Notes: generated from the letters alone by a model not told the origin. A stretch of 23,239 nucleotides of DNA from Gammaproteobacteria bacterium (GCA_028821035.1 JAPPHP010000014.1:1-23239), one strand, 5' to 3'. Positions 1 through 6,436 are shown, counted from the stretch's first letter. A program made the numbers and translations.

Positions 1-645
1 TGGCGCGCGATCCTGCACGTGGGCGGTCCCGCGATCGCGAGCGGGCTCATCAACCCGGTCTCCATGCTGATCGTCACGCGGCTGCTCGCGGGCCACGGCC
101 ACGAAGTGGTCGCGGGTTTCAACGTGGCGGCGCGGGTCGAGATGCTCGCCCACATGATCCTCTGGTCGGCCTCGTCTTCCATCGAGCCGTTCGTGGGCCA
201 GAACTGGGGCGGGCGACGTTTCGACCGTGTCCGGTCGGCGCTCAAGATCACCGAGGGCTTTTGCGTGCTCTGGGGCCTGTTCACGTTCACCGTGCTGGCG
301 TTGTCCGGGGAGTTCCTGGTGTCGCTCATCGACGACAACGCGGTGGTCGTCGCGGTGGCGGTCGCGTTCTTCCTGATCGTGGCCCCGAGCATCGGCGGCA
401 TGGGCGTGATGCAGGTCGCGATCGCGTGCTTCAACGCGCGCGGCAAGCCGATGCCGGCGCTGACGATCTCGGTGGTGCGCACGTTCGTGTTCTACGTCCC
501 GCTATGCGTCGTGGGCAACGCGCTCTGGGGGTACATCGGCATCTTCGTCGCGACGGCGCTCACGAACGTGGTGATGGGCGTCGCGGGGTGGTACTGGAAC
601 CGGGCGTCGGTCTTGCGGTTCGTGGCGCGGCAGGAGGCGGGTTGA
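1..645 (+). CDS. MATE family multidrug efflux transporter, C-terminal part
   Basis: This is the last 214 codons of an inner-membrane MATE (multi antimicrobial extrusion) antiporter. Members export cationic drugs or metabolites in exchange for Na+ or H+. The frame is open from the first base, so the start and roughly the first half lie outside the window. Visible family features are a GQNWGGRRFDR segment, matching the second-repeat MATE signature GQNxGAGxxxRA, followed by alternating hydrophobic helices. These include stretches around LWGLFTFTVLALSG, AVAVAFFLIVAPSIGG and VVRTFVFYVPLCVVG. The frame ends in TGA after a short basic tail (VLRFVARQEAG). The next gene starts 70 bases downstream on the same strand. 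The family call is secure; the substrate is unknown. Confidence 0.9.
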   Translation, partial: WRAILHVGGPAIASGLINPVSMLIVTRLLAGHGHEVVAGFNVAARVEMLAHMILWSASSSIEPFVGQNWGGRRFDRVRSALKITEGFCVLWGLFTFTVLALSGEFLVSLIDDNAVVVAVAVAFFLIVAPSIGGMGVMQVAIACFNARGKPMPALTISVVRTFVFYVPLCVVGNALWGYIGIFVATALTNVVMGVAGWYWNRASVLRFVARQEAG

Positions 646-715
646 AGGGACGGGCCCATCGGGCAGCTCGGAGTGGAGTAATCTGCGCATCGATTTCAGG
701 AGAGGAAGATCTGCC

Positions 716-1519
716 ATGACCGAACTGGCGAAGGCCACACGCGCCACGATCATCCCCACGCTGCGCTACCGCGACGCGCACGCGGCGATCGACTGGCTGG
801 AGCACGCATTCGGATTCCACGCGCAGTTTGTCGTACCCGACGGCGAAGGCGGAGTGGCGCATGCCCAGCTCACCTTCGGCAACGGCATGATCATGCTGGG
901 GTCGGCCCGCGAGGACGAGTTCGGGCAGATGCAGCGCCCACCAGAGTCCGAGGACGCCCCGGTGTCGCAAAGCCCGTACGTGATCGTCACGGACGTGGAC
1001 GCGCATCACGCCCGGGCGGTCGAGGCGGGCGCGGTGGTCGTGATGGAACCGGAAGACAAGGACTACGGCGGCCGCGGTTACGGCTGCCGGGATCCGGAAG
1101 GCAATCTCTGGAGCTTCGGCAGCTACGACCCGTGGGAGGAGGAAGACGCCGGAACGCCGCGAGCGCGGCGTCCGCCTGGCGACTCAGGGTCCGGGGGCCG
1201 AGTCCAGTTCTCGACCACGAGTTCCGGGATGCCGTGGAAGTCCCCTGCGTTGTTGGTGACCAGGGTCACGCCCAGCGATAGGGCGTGCGCGGCTATCTGC
1301 CGATCGTACGCGCCGCGCCCCGAGGGCGCCACCGCCTGTAAGCGCCCCAAGGCCCACGCGGCAGCGGCGTCGAACGGCATGACCGCGATCGAGGAGAGCA
1401 CGACAGCGGCGTCGCTCCGCGCCAGGTTGGGATCGGCGCTCCTGGCGAACCCGACCTGTATGACGAGATCGCCCGCGCTGCACTCGTCCAGATGTCGGCT
1501 GCCTCCGAGGATCGCGTAG
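716..1519 (+). CDS. VOC (glyoxalase/bleomycin-resistance fold) protein with an anomalous run-on C-terminus
   Basis: A VOC-superfamily protein of unknown substrate. Residues 8-140 form a complete beta-alpha-beta-beta-beta domain pair, starting TIIPTLRYRDAHAAIDWLE. It ends in the typical DPEGNLWSFGSYDPW segment (residues 126-140), where relatives normally stop. Here no stop follows, and the frame continues to 1519 for another 127 codons. This run-on is basic, low in hydrophobic structure and antisense to the vapC-like gene at 1123-1551, so it is probably not a functional domain. The start is well supported: an AGGAGAGG Shine-Dalgarno stretch lies upstream of the ATG at 716. The likely explanation is loss of the original stop near 1136-1150 by an indel or by the rearrangement that affected this neighbourhood. 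The domain call is strong; the true 3' end is uncertain. Confidence 0.8.
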   Translation: MTELAKATRATIIPTLRYRDAHAAIDWLEHAFGFHAQFVVPDGEGGVAHAQLTFGNGMIMLGSAREDEFGQMQRPPESEDAPVSQSPYVIVTDVDAHHARAVEAGAVVVMEPEDKDYGGRGYGCRDPEGNLWSFGSYDPWEEEDAGTPRARRPPGDSGSGGRVQFSTTSSGMPWKSPALLVTRVTPSDRACAAICRSYAPRPEGATACKRPKAHAAAASNGMTAIEESTTAASLRARLGSALLANPTCMTRSPALHSSRCRLPPRIA

Positions 1520-1551
1520 ACGCAGATGTTCGTGTCGAGCATGTACCTCAT
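1123..1551 (-). CDS. vapC: VapC-like PIN-domain toxin, probably inactive (catalytic Glu segment missing)
   Basis: This is the toxin half of a VapBC pair. PIN toxins are Mg2+-dependent ribonucleases. It begins MRYMLDTNICVYAI with the first acidic residue D6. It retains GAYDRQIAAHALSLG (D83) and LVTNNAGDF (D104), and reaches the usual terminal VVENW at residue 116. The segment that normally carries the second catalytic acid (S-x-x-T-x-A-E-L-x-x-G) is absent: GDLVIQ is joined directly to VGFARSADPN. This fits an in-frame loss of about ten codons. After ENW the frame continues for 26 unusual residues to a stop at 1123, antisense to the VOC gene. The ATG overlaps the antitoxin stop as ATGA, typical of translational coupling. 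Family membership is clear; loss of nuclease activity is inferred. Confidence 0.8.
   Translation of the reverse strand: MRYMLDTNICVYAILGGSRHLDECSAGDLVIQVGFARSADPNLARSDAAVVLSSIAVMPFDAAAAWALGRLQAVAPSGRGAYDRQIAAHALSLGVTLVTNNAGDFHGIPELVVENWTRPPDPESPGGRRARGVPASSSSHGS
1154..1171. terminator. GC-rich hairpin between convergent genes, candidate bidirectional terminator
   Basis: A perfect 8-base inverted repeat (ACGCCGCG / CGCGGCGT) separated by two bases. It lies exactly between the normal domain end of the plus-strand VOC protein (about 1135) and the normal end of the minus-strand PIN toxin (about 1204). No T-tract follows on either strand, so it is not a canonical intrinsic terminator. Both flanking frames read through it. 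Confidence 0.35.
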
Positions 1552-1850
1552 GGTTTCCGGGACTCGCGTGGTTCTCCCCGGGCGTGCGGAGGCGCGGCCC
1601 AGTCACGCTCATCCTGGATGGGCTGCTCGCGGACGAGTCCCCGGAAGTGAGGCGCGAGCCTGCGCAGTGCCGCGCCCAGACCGGTGAGCGGGCGCCTCGC
1701 GGGCCGCACGATCAGCTCTTCGCCGCGGCGCTCGATCTCGACCTCGATGTCCACGCTGTCGAAAGCAAGCGCCTTCGGAATGCGAACCGCCTGACTGTTG
1801 CCGTTGCGGAACAGGCGGGTTGACTTCACGATGGGTTCCGACTCGGTCAT
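1548..1850 (-). CDS. vapB: VapB-type antitoxin, AbrB/SpoVT fold
   Basis: A 100-residue antitoxin with an N-terminal swapped-hairpin AbrB DNA-binding domain. The diagnostic stretch is RLFRNGNSQAVRIPKALAF, followed by an EVEIERRGEELIVRP strand pair. The C-terminal half (about residues 55-100), which would wrap around the PIN toxin, is charged and proline-rich. The ATG at 1850 is preferred to a longer upstream frame because the domain starts immediately after it and a GAGGAG Shine-Dalgarno lies about 7 bases upstream. Its TGA overlaps the toxin start (ATGA). Such antitoxins usually autorepress their own promoter together with the toxin. The antitoxin looks intact although its toxin is damaged. 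Confidence 0.85.
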   Translation of the reverse strand: MTESEPIVKSTRLFRNGNSQAVRIPKALAFDSVDIEVEIERRGEELIVRPARRPLTGLGAALRRLAPHFRGLVREQPIQDERDWAAPPHARGEPRESRKP

Positions 1851-1891
1851 TGCGGGTCTCCTCGGAAGACCTCCTGCGCCGCTCGACTTGG

Positions 1892-1920
1892 AGTGTAGGC
1901 GGACTGACAACGCATGTAGA
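1892..1920 (-). promoter_or_regulatory. candidate vapBC promoter
   Basis: On the minus strand, TCTACA (1915-1920) and TACACT (1892-1897) are separated by 17 bases. Each matches four of six sigma70 consensus positions. They would place a start about 35 bases before the vapB ATG. Two palindromes, ATACGTAT (1920-1927) and TGTGCACA (1929-1936), lie at the upstream edge and could serve as operator sites for the VapB complex. This is inference only. Confidence 0.3.
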
Positions 1921-1969
1921 TACGTATGTGTGCACAAAGCGAGCCCGCAGCCTGTCACGGGCTCCGACG

Positions 1970-2292
1970 GGCTATCAACCGCCCGGTGGTTCCCCGGAAC
2001 TTCGCGAGGCACTGGCCGGTCATCTGGCGCGCGCCCGTGGTCTCACATGCCGGCCCGAGCAGATCGTGATCACCCAAGGTTCCCAGCAGGGCATCGACCT
2101 GTGCCTGTGCCTGCTCGTCGGCAAGCCTGCCGGCAACGTGGCGTCGGTATCTACTCAGCCTCCTCAGGCTATGCGCGACCACCCGAGTGCGTGGAGCTCC
2201 TCGCTGGCTACGCCTCCCTCGCGGAGCGGGACATCGCCGTCGGTGTGCGGAAACTCAGGGAGGCGCTCGACAGCCTGGACGAGGCCTCGTGA
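1970..2292 (+). pseudogene. Remnant of a MocR/PdxR-type regulator (aminotransferase-like domain)
   Basis: Two pieces of one protein family lie in different frames. Piece one (1970-2119) reads GYQPPGGSPELREALAGHLA and then RPEQIVITQGSQQGIDL. This is the early part of the fold-type I aminotransferase domain of GntR/MocR regulators, matching the usual GDPxGxPxLREAIAxYLxxxRGxxxxPEQxxxTxGxQQ. Piece two (about 2140-2292, frame shifted) reads GVGIYSASSGYARPP and LLAGYASLAERDIAVGVRKL, the normal C-terminus of the same family, ending in TGA. The roughly 200 residues between them, including the PLP-lysine region, are missing, as are the N-terminal winged-helix domain and linker. The relic abuts the convergent MBL-fold gene at 2293. 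It cannot encode a functional regulator. Confidence 0.75.
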
Positions 2293-3327
2293 TCAGCCAG
2301 ACACCCTGACCTCGTCCGACCCGACCGGCAACTCGAAGCGCATGCCCTCGACCGTCAGTACGACCTCATCGGGCAGACCGCGCCGGAACACGTCCTCCAT
2401 GAAAGCGTTCGCCGGGGCGGGGACGAGGTGATACAGGGCGAGCTGTCCCACGCCGATGCGTTCGGCCAGGGCGACGAGGTCGTCGGTGTGCGCGTGGTAG
2501 TCCAGGATGTCCGTGAGAAGCTGCGCGCCCCGCGGGTTCGCCTGCTCGTTCGCCCGCGCCAGGGCCAGGACGAGGTGTTCGGCCAGGGCGTCGGTGATGA
2601 GCAGGTCGGCGCCCTCCGCAGCCTCCTCCAGGGACCGGGTAACGATGGTGTCTCCCGTGACCACGACGGACCGGCCCCGGTAGTCGAAGCGGTAGCCGAA
2701 AGCGGGAGCCACCGGCGAGTGATCGACGGGAAACGCCCGGATGCGCAGTCCGTTTTCGTCGTGGACGAGTCCAGGCTCGATCGTGCGGGCGGCGAGCACA
2801 CCGAGTTCGGGCGGCATGAGTTCGGCGCCGTGGTGTTCGGTTCGGTAAGCGGCGTCGAGGGCGAACGCCTGGTTGAACCCCGCGACCACCTGTTCCACGC
2901 CCTCCGGTCCGACTATCTCCAGGGGCGCATCGCGGCCGGCGGCCCAGGAGTTGATGTTGTGGTCCCCGATCGCGCCGATGTGGTCCGAGTGGTAGTGCGT
3001 GAGGAAGATGGCGCGCATGGATGCCACGGGCAGGCGTCCCAGCATCGTCACCTGGGCGGAGCCAGAGCCGGCGTCGACGAGAAAGAGGTCGGCTCCAGCG
3101 ATCACCGCAATACACGCCTGCGCCCGTCCCGGCGCCGGGAGTGGCGAAGCGCTGCCGCAGACGAAGACGTGCAGGCTGTCCGGATCCAGCGGCTCCTGCC
3201 CCTCGATCAAGGCGGAGAGCATGCGCTCCAGCACCAAGTCCTGCCCGGCGCGCGTCTGCGTGGCGAACCAGTAGACGATCGCCCCGACGGCCACGATAAC
3301 GACCAGCGCGGCGACGACCCGCTTCAT
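2293..3327 (-). CDS. Membrane-anchored metallo-beta-lactamase-fold hydrolase (RNase Z-like)
   Basis: A 344-residue MBL-fold hydrolase. Residues 4-22 form a single hydrophobic N-terminal segment (VVAALVVIVAVGAIVYWF), acting as a signal anchor or uncleaved signal peptide, so the enzyme domain is probably periplasmic. Zinc ligands are visible: HYHSDH at 111-116, H203 (FPVDHSP), D226 (VVTGDT) and H300 (ALYHLVP). The arrangement resembles the RNase Z/arylsulfatase branch rather than class B beta-lactamases, but a membrane-anchored protein is more likely to act on esters or phospho- or sulfo-esters than on tRNA. It begins 4 bases after the thiolase-like gene stop, so it is likely cotranscribed with the thiolase/DUF35 pair. 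The substrate is unknown. Confidence 0.85.
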   Translation of the reverse strand: MKRVVAALVVIVAVGAIVYWFATQTRAGQDLVLERMLSALIEGQEPLDPDSLHVFVCGSASPLPAPGRAQACIAVIAGADLFLVDAGSGSAQVTMLGRLPVASMRAIFLTHYHSDHIGAIGDHNINSWAAGRDAPLEIVGPEGVEQVVAGFNQAFALDAAYRTEHHGAELMPPELGVLAARTIEPGLVHDENGLRIRAFPVDHSPVAPAFGYRFDYRGRSVVVTGDTIVTRSLEEAAEGADLLITDALAEHLVLALARANEQANPRGAQLLTDILDYHAHTDDLVALAERIGVGQLALYHLVPAPANAFMEDVFRRGLPDEVVLTVEGMRFELPVGSDEVRVSG

Positions 3328-3331
3328 GGCG

Positions 3332-4540
3332 TCACTCGTCCGAGGCGAGGACCAGCGTCCCGGTCGTCGAGAGCGTCCCGCCGGTACCGTTCACCACGCA
3401 CGTGCGGGCATTCGTCTGCTTGCCCTCGATGCCGTGCACGCCGTCCTCCGCCGTGCCGGAAAGCTGCCGGTACGCCTCCACCAGCAGTTGCATGCCGTAC
3501 ATGCCCGAATGGTTGAACGACAGGCCGCCGCCATTGGTGTTGATGGGCAGGCGTCCGCCGGGCGCGGCGTGGCCCTCTTTCCACAACGTGTAGCCCTTGC
3601 CGCGCGGGGCGAGGCCGAGCATCTCGGCGGTCATGGCGGCGGTGATCGTGAACGAGTCGTAGATCATCGCCATCTCCATGTCCTGCGGTCCGAGCCCCGC
3701 CATCTCGTAGGCGATGGCCGAGGAGCGCGAGGCGGACGTGGCGGTGAAGTCCTCCATCTCGAGCATGTTCTGGTGCCCCATGGACTCGCCTGCGCCGGCG
3801 ATCCAGACCGGGCGCGTCCGCAGGCTCTTCGCGATCTCGGGGCGCGCGACGATCACCGCGCCGCCGTGGTCGGTCACCAGGCAGCAGTGGAACAGCGTCA
3901 GGGGCCAGGCGATGAGCCGGGCTTCCATCACGTCCTGAACGGTGATCGGTCCGCCGAAGGGGTTGGTGTCCTTCGAGAACATGAGAGCGCGCGGGTTCAG
4001 CATGGCCCACTGGCGCGTGACGACGGAGACGTGCGCGAAGTCCTCGGGCGTCGTGCCGAAGCGGTGCATGTGGCGCACCATGGCGTGTGCGTAGTTCGAC
4101 GGCGCACCGAAAACCCCGTAGGGGATGGTCATCTCCGTGCCAGGATCGATCTCGCCGGCCACCGGCCGCCCCCCGCCGCCGGCCCCGCGATAGGACCAGC
4201 CGGCCTGCCCGTGGCTCACAAGGGCGATGTCGATGATCCCGGCATGGATCGCGGCCAGCGCGTGGTGGACGTGCACCTGGAACGAACAGCCGCCGACCGT
4301 AGTGGTGTCGAGGTAGTGGGGACGGATCCCGAGGTGTTCCGCGAGCTGTTGCGACCAGCCGGTCGAGAAGACGCCCTCGATGTCGGAGATCGGGATCCCC
4401 GTGAGGTCCGAGACGTTCTTGATCGCCTCGATGTGGTGCTGGAGCGACGTGACCTTCGGTCCGCGTTCTTCCGGGTAGCCGATCTCGTTCGATTCCGCGG
4501 CGCCGACGATGGCGGCGGCGTTCTTCAGGTTCGCTGCCAT
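3332..4540 (-). CDS. Thiolase-fold acyl-CoA enzyme (SCP2/lipid-transfer type), DUF35 partner
   Basis: A 402-residue thiolase-superfamily protein of the SCP2/lipid-transfer group. Members paired with DUF35 proteins perform CoA-ester carbon-carbon bond cleavage or formation, such as the Ltp2 aldolase with ChsH2 in steroid side-chain removal. Visible features are C85 in TTVGGCSFQVHVHHA, at the nucleophile position of thiolases, Y294 in MIYDSFT, and H344 in NGGGLSFNHSG. The C-terminal CVVNGTGGTLSTTGTLVL loop (381-398) is also present. Many DUF35-associated relatives have Ser or Ala at the nucleophile position, so the Cys is notable. The ATG at 4540 shares one base with the DUF35 stop (TGATG), showing tight coupling. 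A longer frame running back to 4966 is rejected because it lies inside the DUF35 gene. The exact reaction is not determinable here. Confidence 0.87.
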   Translation of the reverse strand: MAANLKNAAAIVGAAESNEIGYPEERGPKVTSLQHHIEAIKNVSDLTGIPISDIEGVFSTGWSQQLAEHLGIRPHYLDTTTVGGCSFQVHVHHALAAIHAGIIDIALVSHGQAGWSYRGAGGGGRPVAGEIDPGTEMTIPYGVFGAPSNYAHAMVRHMHRFGTTPEDFAHVSVVTRQWAMLNPRALMFSKDTNPFGGPITVQDVMEARLIAWPLTLFHCCLVTDHGGAVIVARPEIAKSLRTRPVWIAGAGESMGHQNMLEMEDFTATSASRSSAIAYEMAGLGPQDMEMAMIYDSFTITAAMTAEMLGLAPRGKGYTLWKEGHAAPGGRLPINTNGGGLSFNHSGMYGMQLLVEAYRQLSGTAEDGVHGIEGKQTNARTCVVNGTGGTLSTTGTLVLASDE

Positions 4541-4959
4541 CAGGAGGTCTCCGCCACGCGCCAGAAGGGGATGTGAGTGTCCTCGTCCGCTTCCTCGAAC
4601 TCGACCCGCACCTTGGCACCGATCTCGATGGTCTCGGGGTGTTCGGCGTCGACCCCCCGGAGCACGGTCATCATGCGGTCGCCCTCGGCGAGGTCGATGT
4701 AGGCCGTGACGTAGGGCACTTCCTTCGCCCAGCCCCCGAAAGCCCGGTGCTGGACGGCGAAGGTGTGGATGCGCCCTTCCCCGCTTCCCTCGATCCATTC
4801 GATCTCCGTCGCGTGGCAGAAGGGGCAGATCAGGCGCGGATACCAGTGCACGCGGTTGCAGCTCGTGCACCGGGGCAGCATCAGCTTGCCCTCCTTCGCG
4901 CCGTCCCAGAAAGGCTGGGTGTGGAGCCCCTTCGGGGGGATTGGTTTGTCGTAGGCCAC
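4540..4959 (-). CDS. DUF35 OB-fold / zinc-ribbon acyl-CoA-associated protein
   Basis: A 139-residue protein of the DUF35 (ChsH2 C-terminal-like) family. It has an N-terminal helix and rubredoxin-like zinc ribbon, C31-x2-C34 and C45-x2-C48 (PRCTSCNR, ICPFCH), and then an OB-fold ending VEFEEADEDTHIPFWRV. Such proteins bind and dock CoA esters for a thiolase-type partner and are nearly always encoded beside it, as here, where the stop overlaps the thiolase start. The start is GTG at 4959, fitting the conserved N-terminus (AYDKPIPP). Only a weak Shine-Dalgarno is visible. It is the first gene of a three-gene minus-strand unit. No clear promoter was recognised in 4960-5098. Confidence 0.88.
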   Translation of the reverse strand: MAYDKPIPPKGLHTQPFWDGAKEGKLMLPRCTSCNRVHWYPRLICPFCHATEIEWIEGSGEGRIHTFAVQHRAFGGWAKEVPYVTAYIDLAEGDRMMTVLRGVDAEHPETIEIGAKVRVEFEEADEDTHIPFWRVAETS

Positions 4960-5054
4960 GCTTCAAGAGTCCCGTCGAGTGATGGGGGCGGCGAACATAC
5001 CATGCCTGCCTCGGGAGGTGAGGGTGGAGGCGCGAGGGAACCCGGGCCCTAGGG

Positions 5055-5060
5055 TATGAT
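5055..5060 (+). promoter_or_regulatory. candidate -10 element for the RHH/PIN pair
   Basis: TATGAT lies in a short AT-rich patch within otherwise GC-rich DNA, about 39 bases before the antitoxin ATG. No good -35 is visible at the expected distance. The patch is flanked by GGTA and TACC half-sites that could be part of an operator. Confidence 0.25.
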
Positions 5061-5098
5061 TATTTCTTACCAGAACGCCGGAACACTACCGACCACAA

Positions 5099-5332
5099 AT
5101 GAGCGCCGTGAAAAAGACCGTCTCGTTACCCCCCGAGCTGGCCCGTGCCGCGGAGCAGATAGCCCGCACGGAAGGGAAGACGCTGAGCGGCGTGGTGCAA
5201 GATGCGCTACGTGACGCACGCGCCAAGCGTCTGCGCCAGGAACTGGAAGGCTTGCAGGGTTACTGGAGCAGAAAGGCGAAGGAGCAGGGGATCTTGAGCG
5301 AAGACGACCTGGAGCGTTTCCTACGGTCGTGA
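5099..5332 (+). CDS. Ribbon-helix-helix antitoxin of a PIN toxin pair
   Basis: A 77-residue antitoxin. Residues 4-40 form a ribbon-helix-helix DNA-binding fold: beta strand KKTVSLP, then helices PELARAAEQIARTEG and TLSGVVQDALRDAR. The C-terminal tail (about 45-77, including LQGYWSRKAKEQGILSEDDLERFL) is the likely toxin-binding part. The last codons overlap the toxin start as GTGA (5329-5332), a coupled arrangement typical of type II modules. There is no convincing Shine-Dalgarno before the ATG. As a family property, it is expected to neutralise the PIN protein and autorepress the pair. Unlike the vapBC pair 3.2 kb away, both genes here look intact. Confidence 0.85.
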   Translation: MSAVKKTVSLPPELARAAEQIARTEGKTLSGVVQDALRDARAKRLRQELEGLQGYWSRKAKEQGILSEDDLERFLRS

Positions 5333-5718
5333 AGGTGGTGTTTGACACCAACGTGCTGGTGTCCGCACTCGCCTTGCCGGGCGGACGGGCGGACGAGGCG
5401 ACCCGGAGGATTGTCGAGGGCGAGGACTCGCTCGCCCTGTCCAAGCCCGGCCTGGACGAATTTCTCTCCGTGCTCGCCCGGAAACTCGACCATGATCGCG
5501 AGGCGTTGGCGCACGTGGCGGTCTTTCTCTTCGAGATGGCCGAGTTCGTCGAGCCGACGGAGTCGCTGACCGTGCTCGCCGACGAACCCGACAACCGAAT
5601 CCTCGAGTGTGCGCTCGCCGCCGGTGCACAGCTCGTCGTGACCGGGGATCGAGCGATGTTGGCGCAAGGAGACTGCCGGGGCGTCCGCATTGTCTCTTTG
5701 AGCACGTATCTCGCGTGA
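5329..5718 (+). CDS. PIN-domain toxin ribonuclease (intact active site)
   Basis: A 129-residue toxin of the PIN family often annotated as putative toxin-antitoxin system toxin component. All four acidic residues expected of the Mg2+ site are visible: D6 (VVFDTNVLVSA), E44 (GLDEFLSVLARK), D88 (DEPDNRILECALAAGA) and D107 (LVVTGDRAML). This is full length for the family. The start is GTG at 5329, overlapping the antitoxin TGA; no better downstream start preserves the first strand. It converges on the VOC gene ending at 5923, with 204 non-coding bases between. The activity prediction is from family knowledge; its RNA target is unknown. Confidence 0.87.
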   Translation: MKVVFDTNVLVSALALPGGRADEATRRIVEGEDSLALSKPGLDEFLSVLARKLDHDREALAHVAVFLFEMAEFVEPTESLTVLADEPDNRILECALAAGAQLVVTGDRAMLAQGDCRGVRIVSLSTYLA

Positions 5719-5811
5719 TACGGCCAGGCTCGCGTAACCCAAGCAGCCGTTCAGCCTCCGAGATACTCCAGCGCGGCGAAACACATCACGGCCGCCACGG
5801 AGTGCGGTGTT

Positions 5812-5922
5812 CGCGGTCGGCGCGGGCGACCACAACGGCCGCCCCCTGCATGGGCCCAACGTAAGCCCGGCCCCGACCGCGTCCTGGCCCCGCCGTCCCT
5901 GCATGGACCGATCGCGGTCGGG
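5812..5922 (-). terminator. Inverted repeats at the 3' end of the nine-gene minus-strand run
   Basis: A perfect 10-base inverted repeat, CCCGACCGCG (5872-5881) with CGCGGTCGGG (5913-5922), sits directly after the stop of the VOC gene, with a 31-base loop. A further copy of CGCGGTCGG at 5812-5820 could pair with the same middle arm, so two mutually exclusive stems are possible. No T-tract follows, so a Rho-independent terminator is not established; a 3'-end-protecting or attenuating structure is possible. Confidence 0.35.
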
Positions 5923-6390
5923 TCAGCGGCCCATTTCGAGCAGCTCCACGTCGAACCCGAGAGTTTCGAGCCCCCCGAGGTAGGCGTACAGTCCGCTGGG
6001 AACTGGCCCGGCCGCCGGGAACTTGCCACTCTGCACAAGCGGCAACCCGAGGCCTTCAAGGTCGGCGATCACCTGCTCGATGCCGTCGACGATGAACGCG
6101 ATGTGGTGCAGGCCGTTGCCTCGGGCTTCCAGGCACGCTTGCCAGATGCTCGGTCCGCCAATCGGCTCGATCAGCTCCAGCAAGACATTGTCGAGCTGGA
6201 TGTACCCGACGCGCGCTCGTCCTTCGGTGGGCTGCCCGAGGTACCGAATGTGCGTCACTTCCCTGGGGTCCGTCACGCTCGTCCCCGGCGTCTCCATGCC
6301 GAACAGGGCGGCGAACTTGCGCAGGTACGCGTCGACATCGTCGACGACGAAGGCGAATTGAAACGCCTTTCGCGGCAATGGAGAGTTCAT
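5923..6390 (-). CDS. VOC family protein (Glyoxalase_4 / methylmalonyl-CoA epimerase-like fold)
   Basis: A 155-residue single-chain VOC protein and the last gene of the nine-gene run. It has the two expected repeats: FQFAFVVDDVDAYLRKFAALFG at the N-terminus and GLHHIAFIVDGIEQVIADLE in the middle, ending GFDVELLEMGR. At the four usual metal positions there are Q11 instead of His, E72 (LLELIEP), H96 (LHHIAF) and E149 (DVELLE). This is a substituted first ligand seen in some Glyoxalase_4 members. The start ATG at 6390 has an AAAGGTG Shine-Dalgarno 7 bases upstream. The gap from the amidohydrolase is 46 bases. Isomerase, lyase or dioxygenase roles are all possible for the fold; none can be assigned. 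Confidence 0.85.
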   Translation of the reverse strand: MNSPLPRKAFQFAFVVDDVDAYLRKFAALFGMETPGTSVTDPREVTHIRYLGQPTEGRARVGYIQLDNVLLELIEPIGGPSIWQACLEARGNGLHHIAFIVDGIEQVIADLEGLGLPLVQSGKFPAAGPVPSGLYAYLGGLETLGFDVELLEMGR

Positions 6391-6436
6391 CGGCGCACCT
6401 TTTCGAAGGCTGTTGCACGCATCGTCGCTGGTGGAT

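Noticed and set aside
4541..4966. N-terminal extension of the thiolase to 4966
   Set aside because: It lies in another frame of the DUF35 gene, has shadow composition, and the TGATG coupling at 4540 gives the better start.
5844..5909. 13-base direct repeat as an attachment-site duplication
   Set aside because: The copies are only 53 bases apart with nothing inserted between them, and no integrase or transposase is in the window.
5719..5922. A small gene in the 204-base convergent spacer
   Set aside because: No frame in either direction has a good start with Shine-Dalgarno or recognisable protein sequence; only repeats were seen.
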